Below, one piece after another: positions 1-6,500 of a stretch of DNA of 13,658 nucleotides. The notes under the pieces are model-generated. The model did not search any database. It was not told the DNA's origin and saw only the letters and a list, made by a program, of their open reading frames with translations. The translations under genes were made by a program, and so were the position numbers. Within the stretch, counting starts at the first letter, position 1, and each line of letters opens with the position of its first letter. Origin of the DNA: an uncultured Lysobacter sp. (GTDB taxonomy: Bacteria; Pseudomonadota; Gammaproteobacteria; Xanthomonadales; Xanthomonadaceae); contig CADCUA010000484.1 of NCBI GenBank assembly GCA_902805755.1, positions 1 to 13,658 on the forward strand. Direction: 5' to 3'.

Positions 1-672
1 CTGCGGCAGATCGCCGACGATGAAATCGATATCCAGCCGCTCGCGCAGCTGCTTGAGCCCGGCTGCGCCCGGATGGTCGGCCGGCAGTTCGGCGCCATAG
101 GCTTCGACCAGCGCGATCAGCGAAGCGGTGTAGTCGCGCAGCGTGCCGAGGTTGGAATGCACGTAACCGATCGGGTTGTTGATCTCGTGCGCGACGCCGG
201 CGGCAAGCTGGCCGATCGAAGCCATCTTCTCGGTCTGCAGCAACTGTTCCTGGGTGTTCGCCAGGCGACGGTACGTGCGCTCGAGCTCGTCATGCCGACG
301 CGTGAGTTCCTGCTCCCGGGCACACCGTGCGGTGATGTCGTTGAAGACGACAAAGCAGCGTGCGGTCGCGTCATGACAGTCGCAGTACGCGGTGATCTCG
401 AGTACCAGGTCGTCCGCCATGGCGCGCTCGCCACGCCAGCGGCCACCGGTGCAGGTGGTGTTCCATGCCGCTTCGGGCAGCAGTTCGAGCAGAGCGACCG
501 GCTCCGGCCGCTGCGGCATGATGCGTGCGGCCAGCGCATGCGCGGCAGCATTCGCATGGGCCATGGACCGCGGGCCCTTGAGCAGCAGCACAGGACTTTC
601 GAACACCGACAGCGCCCAGAGCATGTCCTCGCCCCCGGGCATGTACGGCTCTGAGATGTGGTCTTCGCTCAT
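1..672 (-). CDS. PAS/HisKA sensor histidine kinase, C-terminus missing (runs off left edge)
   Basis: Read on the minus strand from the ATG at 672, an open frame of 224 codons continues to base 1 without a stop, so the gene is partial. Residues 18-115 look like a PAS fold ending in the typical FNDIT; 118-147 is a charged helix likely to form a coiled coil; from 147 a HisKA dimerisation domain begins with the H-box [20 protein letters not shown], with phospho-accepting His at residue 162. The ATPase domain would lie outside the window. No signal peptide or membrane segment is visible, so the kinase is probably cytoplasmic. Its ATG overlaps the flgN stop by four bases (ATGA), with GGAG at 677-680, so it is translated with flgM-flgN. 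The PAS part is rich in Cys (74, 97, 99, 106, 117). The signal sensed and the partner regulator are unknown. A relationship to the Xanthomonas RavA/RavS kinases is only a guess from recalled context. Confidence 0.88.
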   Translation of the reverse strand, partial: MSEDHISEPYMPGGEDMLWALSVFESPVLLLKGPRSMAHANAAAHALAARIMPQRPEPVALLELLPEAAWNTTCTGGRWRGERAMADDLVLEITAYCDCHDATARCFVVFNDITARCAREQELTRRHDELERTYRRLANTQEQLLQTEKMASIGQLAAGVAHEINNPIGYVHSNLGTLRDYTASLIALVEAYGAELPADHPGAAGLKQLRERLDIDFIVGDLPQ

Positions 673-1010
673 CCGACTCCGAGACAGCGCGCCTGCGGGC
701 GGGCGCCGGGCTGTCCGGAGGAATCGTACACGGGGGCGGACTCGACGCGGCCGAGATGGCGCAGCGCCCAGTTCACTTCACGCCGGCGGCGCGAGAGCAG
801 GATGTGGTTCGCCTGGTTGAGCTCGTTGAGCGCGTTCACGCGTTCGGGCGCGGCAACACCGGCGGGCAGCCCCTGCAGCGTGCGCACTGCCACGAGCTTG
901 GCCTGGGTGGACCGCAGCAGCGCCTCGACATCGTGCTCGAGCAGCGCACGACGCTCGTCGTTAAGGGCGTGCTCCAGGTCGGTCAATGCATCGGGCGCTG
1001 TCATGTTCAT
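669..1010 (-). CDS. flgN: Flagellar export chaperone FlgN
   Basis: This 113-residue protein matches the size and helical, charged character of FlgN, the cytoplasmic chaperone that binds the C-termini of the hook-filament junction proteins FlgK and FlgL and delivers them to the type III export apparatus. The family signature is the segment around residues 60-88, with [20 protein letters not shown] followed by a short helix. The N-terminal half is a likely coiled coil. Residues 90-113 are a Gly/Pro-rich, poorly conserved tail. The ATG at 1010 overlaps the flgM stop as ATGA, and the stop overlaps the kinase start in the same way. A second Met at codon 3 could be used instead. Its clients flgK and flgL lie at the far right of the same window, which supports the call although FlgN sequences diverge quickly. 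Confidence 0.85.
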   Translation of the reverse strand: MNMTAPDALTDLEHALNDERRALLEHDVEALLRSTQAKLVAVRTLQGLPAGVAAPERVNALNELNQANHILLSRRRREVNWALRHLGRVESAPVYDSSGQPGARPQARCLGVG

Positions 1011-1321
1011 GCAGTCCGGGGGCGGTCGAATTCGATCATGCGGCTGGCGATGGCCTGCGGGTCGACGCGATAGCTGCCGTCGCCCAGCGAAGCGCGGATG
1101 GCGTTGACGCGCGCCATGTCGATGCCGGCCGGCGCGGACCCGAGCTCACGGGCGAGTGCCCGCAGGCCAGTGGCCTCGCCGGTCAGCTTCAGGCTGTCGG
1201 CTTCGGCGGCGGCGGCAATCGGGGCGCTGCGGTTTACACCGCTACGGGCACCCTGCACCACCGTCGCGGAACCGCTTTCCACCGGACGCGGTGGCGGCGC
1301 GGAACCTTCGATCTTGGTCAT
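1007..1321 (-). CDS. flgM: Anti-sigma-28 factor FlgM
   Basis: FlgM binds the flagellar sigma factor FliA and blocks late gene expression until the finished hook-basal body exports it. The 104-residue product has a low-complexity, disordered N-terminal half (Ala/Pro/Ser-rich to about residue 45) and the conserved C-terminal helices that contact sigma-28, seen as GIDMARVNAIRASLGDGSY (residues 66-84) followed by VD, then IASRMIEF. The start at 1321 is chosen because AGGAG sits six bases upstream (1328-1332) and a sigma-28 promoter lies 32 bases upstream. The open frame continues further upstream only because stops are rare at this GC content. The stop overlaps the flgN ATG. FliA-driven expression of its own inhibitor is the usual feedback arrangement. 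Confidence 0.93.
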   Translation of the reverse strand: MTKIEGSAPPPRPVESGSATVVQGARSGVNRSAPIAAAAEADSLKLTGEATGLRALARELGSAPAGIDMARVNAIRASLGDGSYRVDPQAIASRMIEFDRPRTA

Positions 1322-1352
1322 CACACACTCCTGTTTGCCTCGGACAAGCCAA

Positions 1353-1379
1353 ATAACGGCACGCCCGGAACGAACTTTA
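1353..1379 (-). promoter_or_regulatory. Sigma-28 (FliA) promoter of flgM-flgN-kinase
   Basis: On the minus strand the sequence TAAAGTTC (1379-1372), an 11-base spacer and GCCGTTAT (1360-1353) match the enterobacterial FliA consensus TAAAGTTT-N11-GCCGATAA at 7 of 8 and 6 of 8 positions with exact spacing. Transcription would start near 1346, giving a leader of about 25 bases that carries the AGGAG of flgM. This is the best FliA site in the window, and it places flgM, flgN and the kinase in the late class of flagellar genes. Confidence 0.85.
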
Positions 1380-1380
1380 G

Positions 1381-1440
1381 GGAAGTGTGGATTGCTTCGC
1401 GGAACGCCCGGAATGGTCCGGAAGTGACGCGATTGGACCA
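1381..1440. repeat. Clustered GGAA repeats and an inverted repeat upstream of the flgM promoter
   Basis: The flgA-flgM spacer (1322-1580) contains, besides the FliA promoter, a cluster of GGAA motifs at 1381, 1401, 1410 and 1420 (and 1367 inside the promoter spacer), including the direct repeat GGAAGTG at 1381 and 1420. A 6-base inverted repeat, TGGTCC (1414-1419) with GGACCA (1435-1440), lies about 35 bases upstream of the -35 element. It could be an operator or chance. I see no clear terminator after flgA, and nothing else in 1441-1580. Confidence 0.25.
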
Positions 1441-1580
1441 GCGACCGCCGACTGCCGGATCCGTGGAAACAATTACTTGCGCGTAACCACTCTTGCATCG
1501 GCGTTCCGCACGCGACATTCCGAGGCGTTGCTTGCGGGTGGGCTGACTGCAGATGGCGGGCGGGAGCATTCATCAGGCGC

Positions 1581-2264
1581 TCAGCGCGAGACCTCGACCA
1601 CGCCCGGCGCGGTGATGCGCCCGCGCACGATGCGCCGGGATTCGACGTTCTCGGCCGAGACGATGCCGCCAGCACCGGCGGGGCCGAGCGCGCGACCGGC
1701 CATGCGCACTTCCACGCTGCCAATGCGCGTGAGCAGCACCACGGGATCGCCGCGTCGCATCGGCGGGCCTTGCGCGACGTCAGCCGTCGTCAGCGTCGAG
1801 CCGGCCGCAAGCGGCTTGGCGAGGGTCTGTCCGATGATCTGCGCAGGGTCGGTGATCGCAGGCGCGGTTGCATGGGCGATGTCGCGGCGCTGCACGACAA
1901 GCTGGTCGGCAGTGATCGGCGTGCCGGCGCGCACCGGACCGCGCAGCACGACGACATCGGCCTCGCGACGCACGCGCACGGGTACGTAGAGCTTCCAGCC
2001 TGGCGCATCGGCACAACGCACCTGCGCGGTATGCGGACCGGTCGCGACGCCCTGCAGCGGCTGGCTGCACAGCGGCATGCGCACGTTCGCGCCGAGAACG
2101 GCTTCGGCCGTGCCACCGGTGGCGCCGAGCGCGGTGATCGCGGCGGCGCGGATGTCGGCCAGCGGCTGCATCGTGCCGGCATGGACCGTTGTCATGCACG
2201 ACAACAGTACCCAGCACGCCAGCAGGCACGGCAGGATGCGGGCGATGGAGTCGGGAAGGGCCAT
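1581..2264 (-). CDS. flgA: Flagellar P-ring assembly chaperone FlgA
   Basis: FlgA is the periplasmic chaperone that helps FlgI polymerise into the P ring around the rod. The product has 227 residues, a usual length. Residues 1-29 form a Sec signal peptide with a hydrophobic core (about 8-23) and likely cleavage after VHA. A Cys pair typical of FlgA is at 66 and 84, followed by WKLYVPV. The C-terminal SAF/FlgA domain shows VRAGTPITADQL (111-122), a RRGDPV segment near 170 and a final strand at GVVEVSR. The start at 2264 is chosen because it opens the signal peptide; the frame upstream encodes no plausible protein. No Shine-Dalgarno sequence precedes this ATG, and a sigma-54 promoter ends only 12 bases before it, so the mRNA may be leaderless. 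It is divergent from cheV. Confidence 0.93.
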   Translation of the reverse strand: MALPDSIARILPCLLACWVLLSCMTTVHAGTMQPLADIRAAAITALGATGGTAEAVLGANVRMPLCSQPLQGVATGPHTAQVRCADAPGWKLYVPVRVRREADVVVLRGPVRAGTPITADQLVVQRRDIAHATAPAITDPAQIIGQTLAKPLAAGSTLTTADVAQGPPMRRGDPVVLLTRIGSVEVRMAGRALGPAGAGGIVSAENVESRRIVRGRITAPGVVEVSR

Positions 2265-2275
2265 GGCGGGACCAA

Positions 2276-2291
2276 GGCAAGTCGCGTGCCG
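2276..2291 (-). promoter_or_regulatory. Sigma-54 (RpoN) promoter of flgA
   Basis: On the minus strand, C-GGCACG (2291-2285), four bases, then TTGCC (2280-2276) match TGGCACG-N4-TTGCW, with GG (2290-2289) and GC (2278-2277) at the required spacing. Only the first T and the last base deviate. If C at 2277 is -12, transcription starts at about 2265, one base before the flgA ATG at 2264. Confidence 0.75.
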
Positions 2292-2457
2292 CGCGGGTTC
2301 GCCTGTGGTGTGTTCGGCGTTGCAGCCGATGCGGTGGCGAGAACCTGTTGCTTGTTCCATGCGCACGTAGGCGCGCCGCAGCGCTCCGCAGCCGGTGCTG
2401 TTGCGAGCACCGCCCGCGACCGCGGTCGCAGTTGGGGAGGCCGTGCACGCCGATCCC

Positions 2458-2484
2458 TCAAGCTTGCGGCCGCACCGCCGACAA
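2458..2484 (+). promoter_or_regulatory. Sigma-28 (FliA) promoter of cheV
   Basis: TCAAGCTT (2458-2465), an 11-base spacer and GCCGACAA (2477-2484) match the FliA consensus at 6 of 8 and 7 of 8 positions with exact spacing. The cheV ATG begins eight bases after the -10 element ends, so the predicted start of transcription is at or next to the ATG. FliA control is normal for chemotaxis genes. The remainder of the 227-base flgA-cheV spacer (2292-2457) shows no further promoter I trust. Confidence 0.7.
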
Positions 2485-2491
2485 CGCCCGC

Positions 2492-3412
2492 ATGAGCCGA
2501 GATCTGCTGGACCGCATCGACCAACGTACCCGCCTGGCCGGTCACAACCGGCTGGCACTGCTGCTGTTCCGCCTTGGCTCGCGTCAGCTTTTTGGCGTGA
2601 ACGTCTTCAAGGTGCAGGAAGTGCTGCCGCGTCCGGCGCTGTTCCGCCTTCCGCAGCTGCCGGCCGCGTTCGCGGGCGCGGCGGACGTGCGCGGCCGCAC
2701 CGTGCCGGTGCTGGACCTGGCCCGCGCGATCGGCCATGGCGGCGACAGCGACGAGCCGCGCTACCTGGTGGTCACCGAGTTCAACCGCTCGGTGCAGGGC
2801 TTTCTGGTCTCCGGTGTCGAACGCATCGTCAATGTCGGCGTGGAAGATATCCAGCCGCCGCCGGAGCTGGGCAACGAAATCCATTACCTGACCGGCATGA
2901 CACGCCACCACGGCGAGCTGATCCAGCTGATCGACGTGGAAAGCGTGCTTGCCGAGTCCGCCCCGCGCGAAAGCGAAACGCTCGCGATCGCGCCGCTGGC
3001 GGTGCCGCCGGGCGTGCAGCGCGAGGTGCTCGTGGTCGACGACTCGCGCGTCGCGCGCAACCGCATCCGCTGGGTGCTCGAGCAACTGGGACTGGGCGCG
3101 ACGCTGCTGTCGGACGGGCGCCAGGCGCTGGAACACCTGCAGGCGATCGCGCAGGGCGGCATGCGCCCCTGCGACCGCTATGCGATGGTGATTTCGGACA
3201 TCGAGATGCCGGCGATGGACGGCTACACGCTGACGACGGAAATCCGTCGCGACCCGGCGCTCAAGGACATGTTCGTGCTGCTGCACACCTCGCTGTCGGG
3301 CGTGTTCAACAGGGCGATGGTCGAGCGCGTGGGCGCGGACGATTTCGTACCGAAGTATTCCGAGCGCGAACTGGCCGACCGCATCGCCGCGCGCATCGCC
3401 GCGCTGGCCTGA
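2492..3412 (+). CDS. cheV: Chemotaxis coupling protein CheV (CheW-REC fusion)
   Basis: CheV couples chemoreceptors to the kinase CheA and is tuned by phosphorylation of its receiver domain. The 306-residue product is of standard length. Residues 15-155 are a CheW-like domain, with FGVNVFKVQEVL near 34-45, VRGRTVPVLDL near 66-76 and HHGELIQLIDVE at 139-150. Residues 177-304 are a receiver domain with the acidic pair D183/D184, phosphoacceptor D236 in VISDIEMPAMDGY, T266 and K288 (FVPKY), so all catalytic positions are intact. The start at 2492 is the one that fits the CheV N-terminus; the frame is open further upstream but not protein-like. No Shine-Dalgarno sequence is present and a FliA promoter lies immediately upstream. 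In Pseudomonas and Vibrio cheR usually follows cheV; here flgB follows after 260 bases without a gene. Confidence 0.95.
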   Translation: MSRDLLDRIDQRTRLAGHNRLALLLFRLGSRQLFGVNVFKVQEVLPRPALFRLPQLPAAFAGAADVRGRTVPVLDLARAIGHGGDSDEPRYLVVTEFNRSVQGFLVSGVERIVNVGVEDIQPPPELGNEIHYLTGMTRHHGELIQLIDVESVLAESAPRESETLAIAPLAVPPGVQREVLVVDDSRVARNRIRWVLEQLGLGATLLSDGRQALEHLQAIAQGGMRPCDRYAMVISDIEMPAMDGYTLTTEIRRDPALKDMFVLLHTSLSGVFNRAMVERVGADDFVPKYSERELADRIAARIAALA

Positions 3413-3479
3413 GTTCCGCGCAGCACCAGGCTCGGCCGGCGCAGAGGCCCGCCCCGCCTGCCCTGCGACCTGATGCATG

Positions 3480-3496
3480 GGAGGCCATTGGCCTCC
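3480..3496 (+). terminator. Hairpin after cheV, possible terminator
   Basis: GGAGGCC (3480-3486), loop ATT, GGCCTCC (3490-3496) form a perfect 7-base-pair stem 67 bases after the cheV stop. There is no T tract, so intrinsic termination is doubtful; it may be an RNA-stabilising or Rho-assisted structure. A smaller hairpin, GCGGT-CGAA-ACCGC, lies at 3514-3527. The remaining cheV-flgB spacer holds only the flgB promoter. Confidence 0.35.
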
Positions 3497-3622
3497 AGTC
3501 GAATGCCTCTTCAGCGGTCGAAACCGCACGCCTTGCGCGCCCCGCTGGCGCCCCACCGCAGCGGGCCATGGCTCGCGCCGACACGGGAAACGCCGACCGC
3601 ATCCGGCCAGCAAACCAAGCGC

Positions 3623-3638
3623 TGGCACAGCGCTTGCC
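3623..3638 (+). promoter_or_regulatory. Sigma-54 (RpoN) promoter of flgBCDE
   Basis: TGGCACA (3623-3629), GCGC, TTGCC (3634-3638) match TGGCACG-N4-TTGCW with GG at 3624-3625 and GC at 3636-3637. The predicted start is near 3649, leaving a 24-base leader that includes GGAG (3663-3666). The promoter is embedded in AGCGCT-N5-AGCGCT (3618-3634), a perfect inverted repeat. RpoN with a FleQ-type activator is the known control of such operons in Pseudomonas and Xanthomonas; I did not identify an activator site. Confidence 0.85.
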
Positions 3639-3672
3639 TTGACCTTCGCGAGTCAACCCGCCGGAGCGGACG

Positions 3673-4056
3673 ATGAGCGACGCACTGACAGGCAAGAATT
3701 TCCTCGGCATCCACGGCACCGCGCTTGCGCTTCGCGAGCAGCGACTGCAGCTGCTGGCGGCGAATCTCGCGAACGCCGACACCCCGGGCTTCAAGGCCCA
3801 GGACCTGGATTTCAACTCGGCGCTCAACGCCGCGCTCGCACCGGGCGCGAACGCCGCCGGCGCCGACAGCATCAACAACGCGGTCACCACCGCGCAGTTC
3901 GCACGCACCTCCACGCAATCCAGCCTCGACGGCAACACGGTCGAAGGCGAGCGCGAGAACGCCGCGTTCGCGCAGGCCGCGCTCGAGTACCGCGCCTCGA
4001 TGTCGTTCGTCGAATCCAAGGTGCGGTCGATGCTGACCGCGATCACCGGCCAGTAA
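3673..4056 (+). CDS. flgB: Flagellar basal-body rod protein FlgB
   Basis: FlgB is a proximal rod subunit next to the MS ring and is exported through the flagellar type III system without a cleaved signal. The 127-residue product is of usual size. It shows the rod-family N-terminal helix with LLAANLANADTPGFKAQDLD (residues 27-46), the FlgB-specific LDGNTV (85-90) followed by E, and a C-terminal amphipathic helix (about 97-127) that forms the D0 coiled coil. GGAG six bases before the ATG supports the start. It opens the flgBCDE unit behind a sigma-54 promoter, and flgC starts 13 bases after its stop. Confidence 0.97.
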   Translation: MSDALTGKNFLGIHGTALALREQRLQLLAANLANADTPGFKAQDLDFNSALNAALAPGANAAGADSINNAVTTAQFARTSTQSSLDGNTVEGERENAAFAQAALEYRASMSFVESKVRSMLTAITGQ

Positions 4057-4069
4057 CGGAACCGCATCC

Positions 4070-4477
4070 ATGAGCAGCCTGCCCATCTTCGACGTCGCCG
4101 GTTCGGCGATGACCGCGCAGTCGGTGCGCCTGAGCACCGTCGCCAGCAACATGGCGAACGCCGATTCCGTCGCCGGCACCCCCGACGCGGTGTATCGCGC
4201 GAAGCAGCCGGTGTTCTCGGCCGAGGCGGTCGGCAGCGATCCCTCGCTGGCCGGCGTGCGCGTGACCGAAGTGAAGGAAAGCACCGCCGCCCCGATCAAG
4301 CGCTACGAGCCCGGCCACCCGCTCGCCGACGGCCAGGGTTATGTGTACGCGCCCGACGTGGACCCGATCGCGCAGATGGTCGACATGATTTCCGCCTCGC
4401 GCAGCTACCAGGCGAACGTCGAGGTGTTCAACACCGCCAAGGAACTGGCGAACGCGACTTTGATGATGGGCAAGTGA
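4070..4477 (+). CDS. flgC: Flagellar basal-body rod protein FlgC
   Basis: FlgC is the second proximal rod subunit, secreted by the flagellar type III apparatus. The product has 135 residues, as expected. The N-terminal helix carries TVASNMANADSVAGT (residues 23-37), the rod-family motif in its FlgC form. The FlgC hallmark YEPGHPLADGQGYVYAPDVD is at 79-98, and the C-terminal D0 helix contains SRSYQANVEVFNTAK (110-124). The ribosome binding site is weak (CGGAA about ten bases before the ATG), which fits coupling to flgB only 13 bases upstream. flgD follows after a 57-base spacer in which I see no promoter or terminator. Confidence 0.97.
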   Translation: MSSLPIFDVAGSAMTAQSVRLSTVASNMANADSVAGTPDAVYRAKQPVFSAEAVGSDPSLAGVRVTEVKESTAAPIKRYEPGHPLADGQGYVYAPDVDPIAQMVDMISASRSYQANVEVFNTAKELANATLMMGK

Positions 4478-4534
4478 TCCGCTAGCCCGGCACCGCCCGG
4501 CCTGACACCGCTTTAAGCACGCGCCGAGGCGCTC

Positions 4535-5200
4535 ATGACGACGATCAACTCCAACACCGACACGCTGGCCTCGCTCGGCCTTGCGACGCAGAAGAAGCCG
4601 GCCTCGGCCGGTGCGATGGGCCAGGCGGACTTCCTGCGCCTGATGACCGAGCAGCTCAAGAACCAGGACCCGCTCAAGCCGCTGGAAGGCTCGCAGTTCC
4701 TCGGCCAGCTCGCGCAGTTCTCCACGGTGCAGGGCATCGAGAACATGCAGAAGGCGATGGGCGCGGTGGCGAACGTGATGGAGTCCGACCAGACGCTGCG
4801 CGCCGCCGCACTCGTGGGCCACGACGCACTGGTGGAAGCGTCCACACTGACGCTGCAGCCCGGCGCCGGCGTGCGCGGCGAACTCGTCGCGCCGTCCGCG
4901 GGCCCGATGCAGGTCGACATCGTCGACGCGAGCGGCCAGGTCGTGCAGCGCATGACGGTGGAATGTCCCGGCGCCGGCAACGTGCCGTTCGCCTGGGATG
5001 GACGCACCTCCGACGGCCGCATCGCGCCGGGCGGCAATTACACCGTGCGCGCGACAGCCGGCAGCGGCGAGCAGGCCGAAGCCCTCGCCGTGCGCGTCGC
5101 CGCGCGTGTCGACAGCGTTTCCATCGAGGCCTCCGGCCTTGTCCTCAACCTCAACGGTCTCGGCAGCCACCCGCTGTCGGCCGTCCGCCGCATCGGCTGA
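4535..5200 (+). CDS. flgD: Flagellar hook-capping protein FlgD
   Basis: FlgD forms the temporary cap that folds hook subunits into place and is later replaced by FlgK. The 221-residue protein has the conserved N-terminal segment FLRLMTEQLKNQDPLKPLEG (residues 33-52) followed by FLGQLAQFSTVQGIENM, which is diagnostic. The C-terminal part (about 95-221) is the beta-rich FlgD Tudor/fibronectin-like region, with a PFAWDG turn at 151-156 and GGNYTVRA at 166-173. Residues 1-30 are a disordered, export-competent leader. GAGG at 4526-4529 supports the ATG. It lies in the flgBCDE unit, 29 bases before flgE. Confidence 0.96.
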   Translation: MTTINSNTDTLASLGLATQKKPASAGAMGQADFLRLMTEQLKNQDPLKPLEGSQFLGQLAQFSTVQGIENMQKAMGAVANVMESDQTLRAAALVGHDALVEASTLTLQPGAGVRGELVAPSAGPMQVDIVDASGQVVQRMTVECPGAGNVPFAWDGRTSDGRIAPGGNYTVRATAGSGEQAEALAVRVAARVDSVSIEASGLVLNLNGLGSHPLSAVRRIG

Positions 5201-5229
5201 GCCGCTGCTCGAATCCACAGGAGCCTTCC

Positions 5230-6450
5230 ATGAGTTTCCGTATCTCGCTCAGCGGCATGAACGCGGCCTCGTCCGACCTCAATGTCACGTCCAACAACAT
5301 CGCGAACGCGAACACGACCGGCTTCAAGGAGTCGCGCGCGGAGTTCGCCGATGTGTTCGCGGTGTCCGCGTACGGCGGTTCGCAGAACGCGATCGGCGCT
5401 GGCGTGCGCCTGGCGAAGGTCGCGCAGCAGTTCGGCCAGGGCAATATCGATTTCACCGGCAAGACGCTGGACATGGCGCTGTCGGGCAGCGGCTTTTTCA
5501 CGCTGTCGAACCAGGGTGCGCCGGTGTATTCGCGTGCCGGCAACTTCGGCGCGGACCGTGACGGCTTCGTGGTCAATCCGTCCGGCCACCGCCTGCAGGT
5601 GTATTCGCCGAGCACGTCGGGCACCGGCTTCGACATGGGCCGCATGACCGACCTGCGCCTGTCGACAAACGACTCCCCGCCGCGCGCGACCAGCAGCGTC
5701 GATGTGCTGACGAACCTGCCCGCAAGCGCCGCGGCGCCGGCGGTCACGCCGCTGGACCCGAACGATCCGACCACCTACAACCACACCACCTCGGTGACGG
5801 TGTACGACTCGCTGGGCGCGGCGCACAGCCAGTCCATGTATTACGTCAAGACCGCGAACCCGAACGAGTGGGAAGTGCACTCCTTTATCGACGGAAACGC
5901 GGTGGGCGGCGCGCAGACGCTGCAGTATTCCAACGCCGGCTCGCTCGTTTCGCCGGTTAACGGCCGACTGACGCTGCCTGCATACGATCCCGGCAACGGC
6001 GCGGCACCGATCGAGGTGACGATGGAAGTCGGCCGGTCCACGCAGTATGGCGAGCGCTTCGGCGTCGCTTCGCTGTCGCAGGACGGCTACACCACCGGTC
6101 GCCTGAGCGGCGTGGAAGTCTCGTCCGAAGGCATCGTCAGTGCGCGCTACACCAACGGCGTGTCCACGCCGCTGGGCCAGGTGGCGATGACGAACTTCGC
6201 GAACCCGCAGGGCCTGACTTCGCAGGGCAACAACGTGTGGTCCGAGAGTTTCGAATCCGGGCAGCCGCGTCGCGGCGCGGCCGGCACCGGGGACTTCGGA
6301 TCGGTGCAGGGCGGCGCGCTTGAAGCGTCGAACGTCGACATGACCGCGCAGCTGGTCAACATGATCACCGCGCAGCGCAACTTCCAGGCGAACGCGCAGA
6401 TGATCTCCACGCAGGACCAGATCACCCAGGCCGTGATCAACATCCGCTGA
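5230..6450 (+). CDS. flgE: Flagellar hook protein FlgE
   Basis: FlgE polymerises into the hook, the universal joint between rod and filament. The product has 406 residues, close to the common FlgE length. The N-terminus FRISLSGMNAASSDLNVTSN (3-22) runs into NIANANTTGFKESRAEF, the axial-protein signature. Residues about 72-100 carry the DMALSGSGFF type motif, the middle (about 145-320) is the variable surface-exposed D1/D2 region, and the C-terminus has the D0 helix with EASNVDMTAQLVNM and AQRNFQANAQMIS. AGGAG at 5219-5223, six bases before the ATG, fixes the start; the frame is open back to 4963, but that part overlaps flgD and is not protein-like. It is the last gene of its unit, as an intrinsic terminator follows. 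Confidence 0.97.
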   Translation: MSFRISLSGMNAASSDLNVTSNNIANANTTGFKESRAEFADVFAVSAYGGSQNAIGAGVRLAKVAQQFGQGNIDFTGKTLDMALSGSGFFTLSNQGAPVYSRAGNFGADRDGFVVNPSGHRLQVYSPSTSGTGFDMGRMTDLRLSTNDSPPRATSSVDVLTNLPASAAAPAVTPLDPNDPTTYNHTTSVTVYDSLGAAHSQSMYYVKTANPNEWEVHSFIDGNAVGGAQTLQYSNAGSLVSPVNGRLTLPAYDPGNGAAPIEVTMEVGRSTQYGERFGVASLSQDGYTTGRLSGVEVSSEGIVSARYTNGVSTPLGQVAMTNFANPQGLTSQGNNVWSESFESGQPRRGAAGTGDFGSVQGGALEASNVDMTAQLVNMITAQRNFQANAQMISTQDQITQAVINIR

Positions 6451-6470
6451 CGATTGATCGCACGACGAAG

Positions 6471-6500
6471 AGCCGCATCCGTTCGCGGGTGCGGCTTTTT
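6471..6500 (+). terminator. Intrinsic terminator after flgE
   Basis: AGCCGCATCC (6471-6480), loop GTTCGC, GGGTGCGGCT (6487-6496) make a 10-base-pair stem with one G-T wobble, followed directly by T residues to 6500. It starts 21 bases after the flgE stop. This is a textbook Rho-independent terminator and separates flgBCDE from flgF. Confidence 0.9.

Noticed and set aside
73..654. 193-codon plus-strand open frame at the left edge
   Set aside because: It is the complement of the PAS/HisKA kinase, whose H-box and PAS end are clear on the minus strand.
2336..2352. TGGCGAG...TTGC, a sigma-54-like sequence on the plus strand upstream of cheV
   Set aside because: The GG to GC distance is two bases too long, which RpoN does not tolerate; the FliA site at 2458-2484 explains cheV better.
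2265..2558. 98-codon N-terminal extension of FlgA, overlapping the start of cheV
   Set aside because: It would put the signal peptide in the middle of the protein and lies upstream of the sigma-54 promoter.
2192..3628. 478-codon open frame antisense to cheV
   Set aside because: It is a shadow of the cheV reading frame at very high GC: His/Arg/Ala-rich, no domain character, and it covers an intact CheV with all receiver residues.
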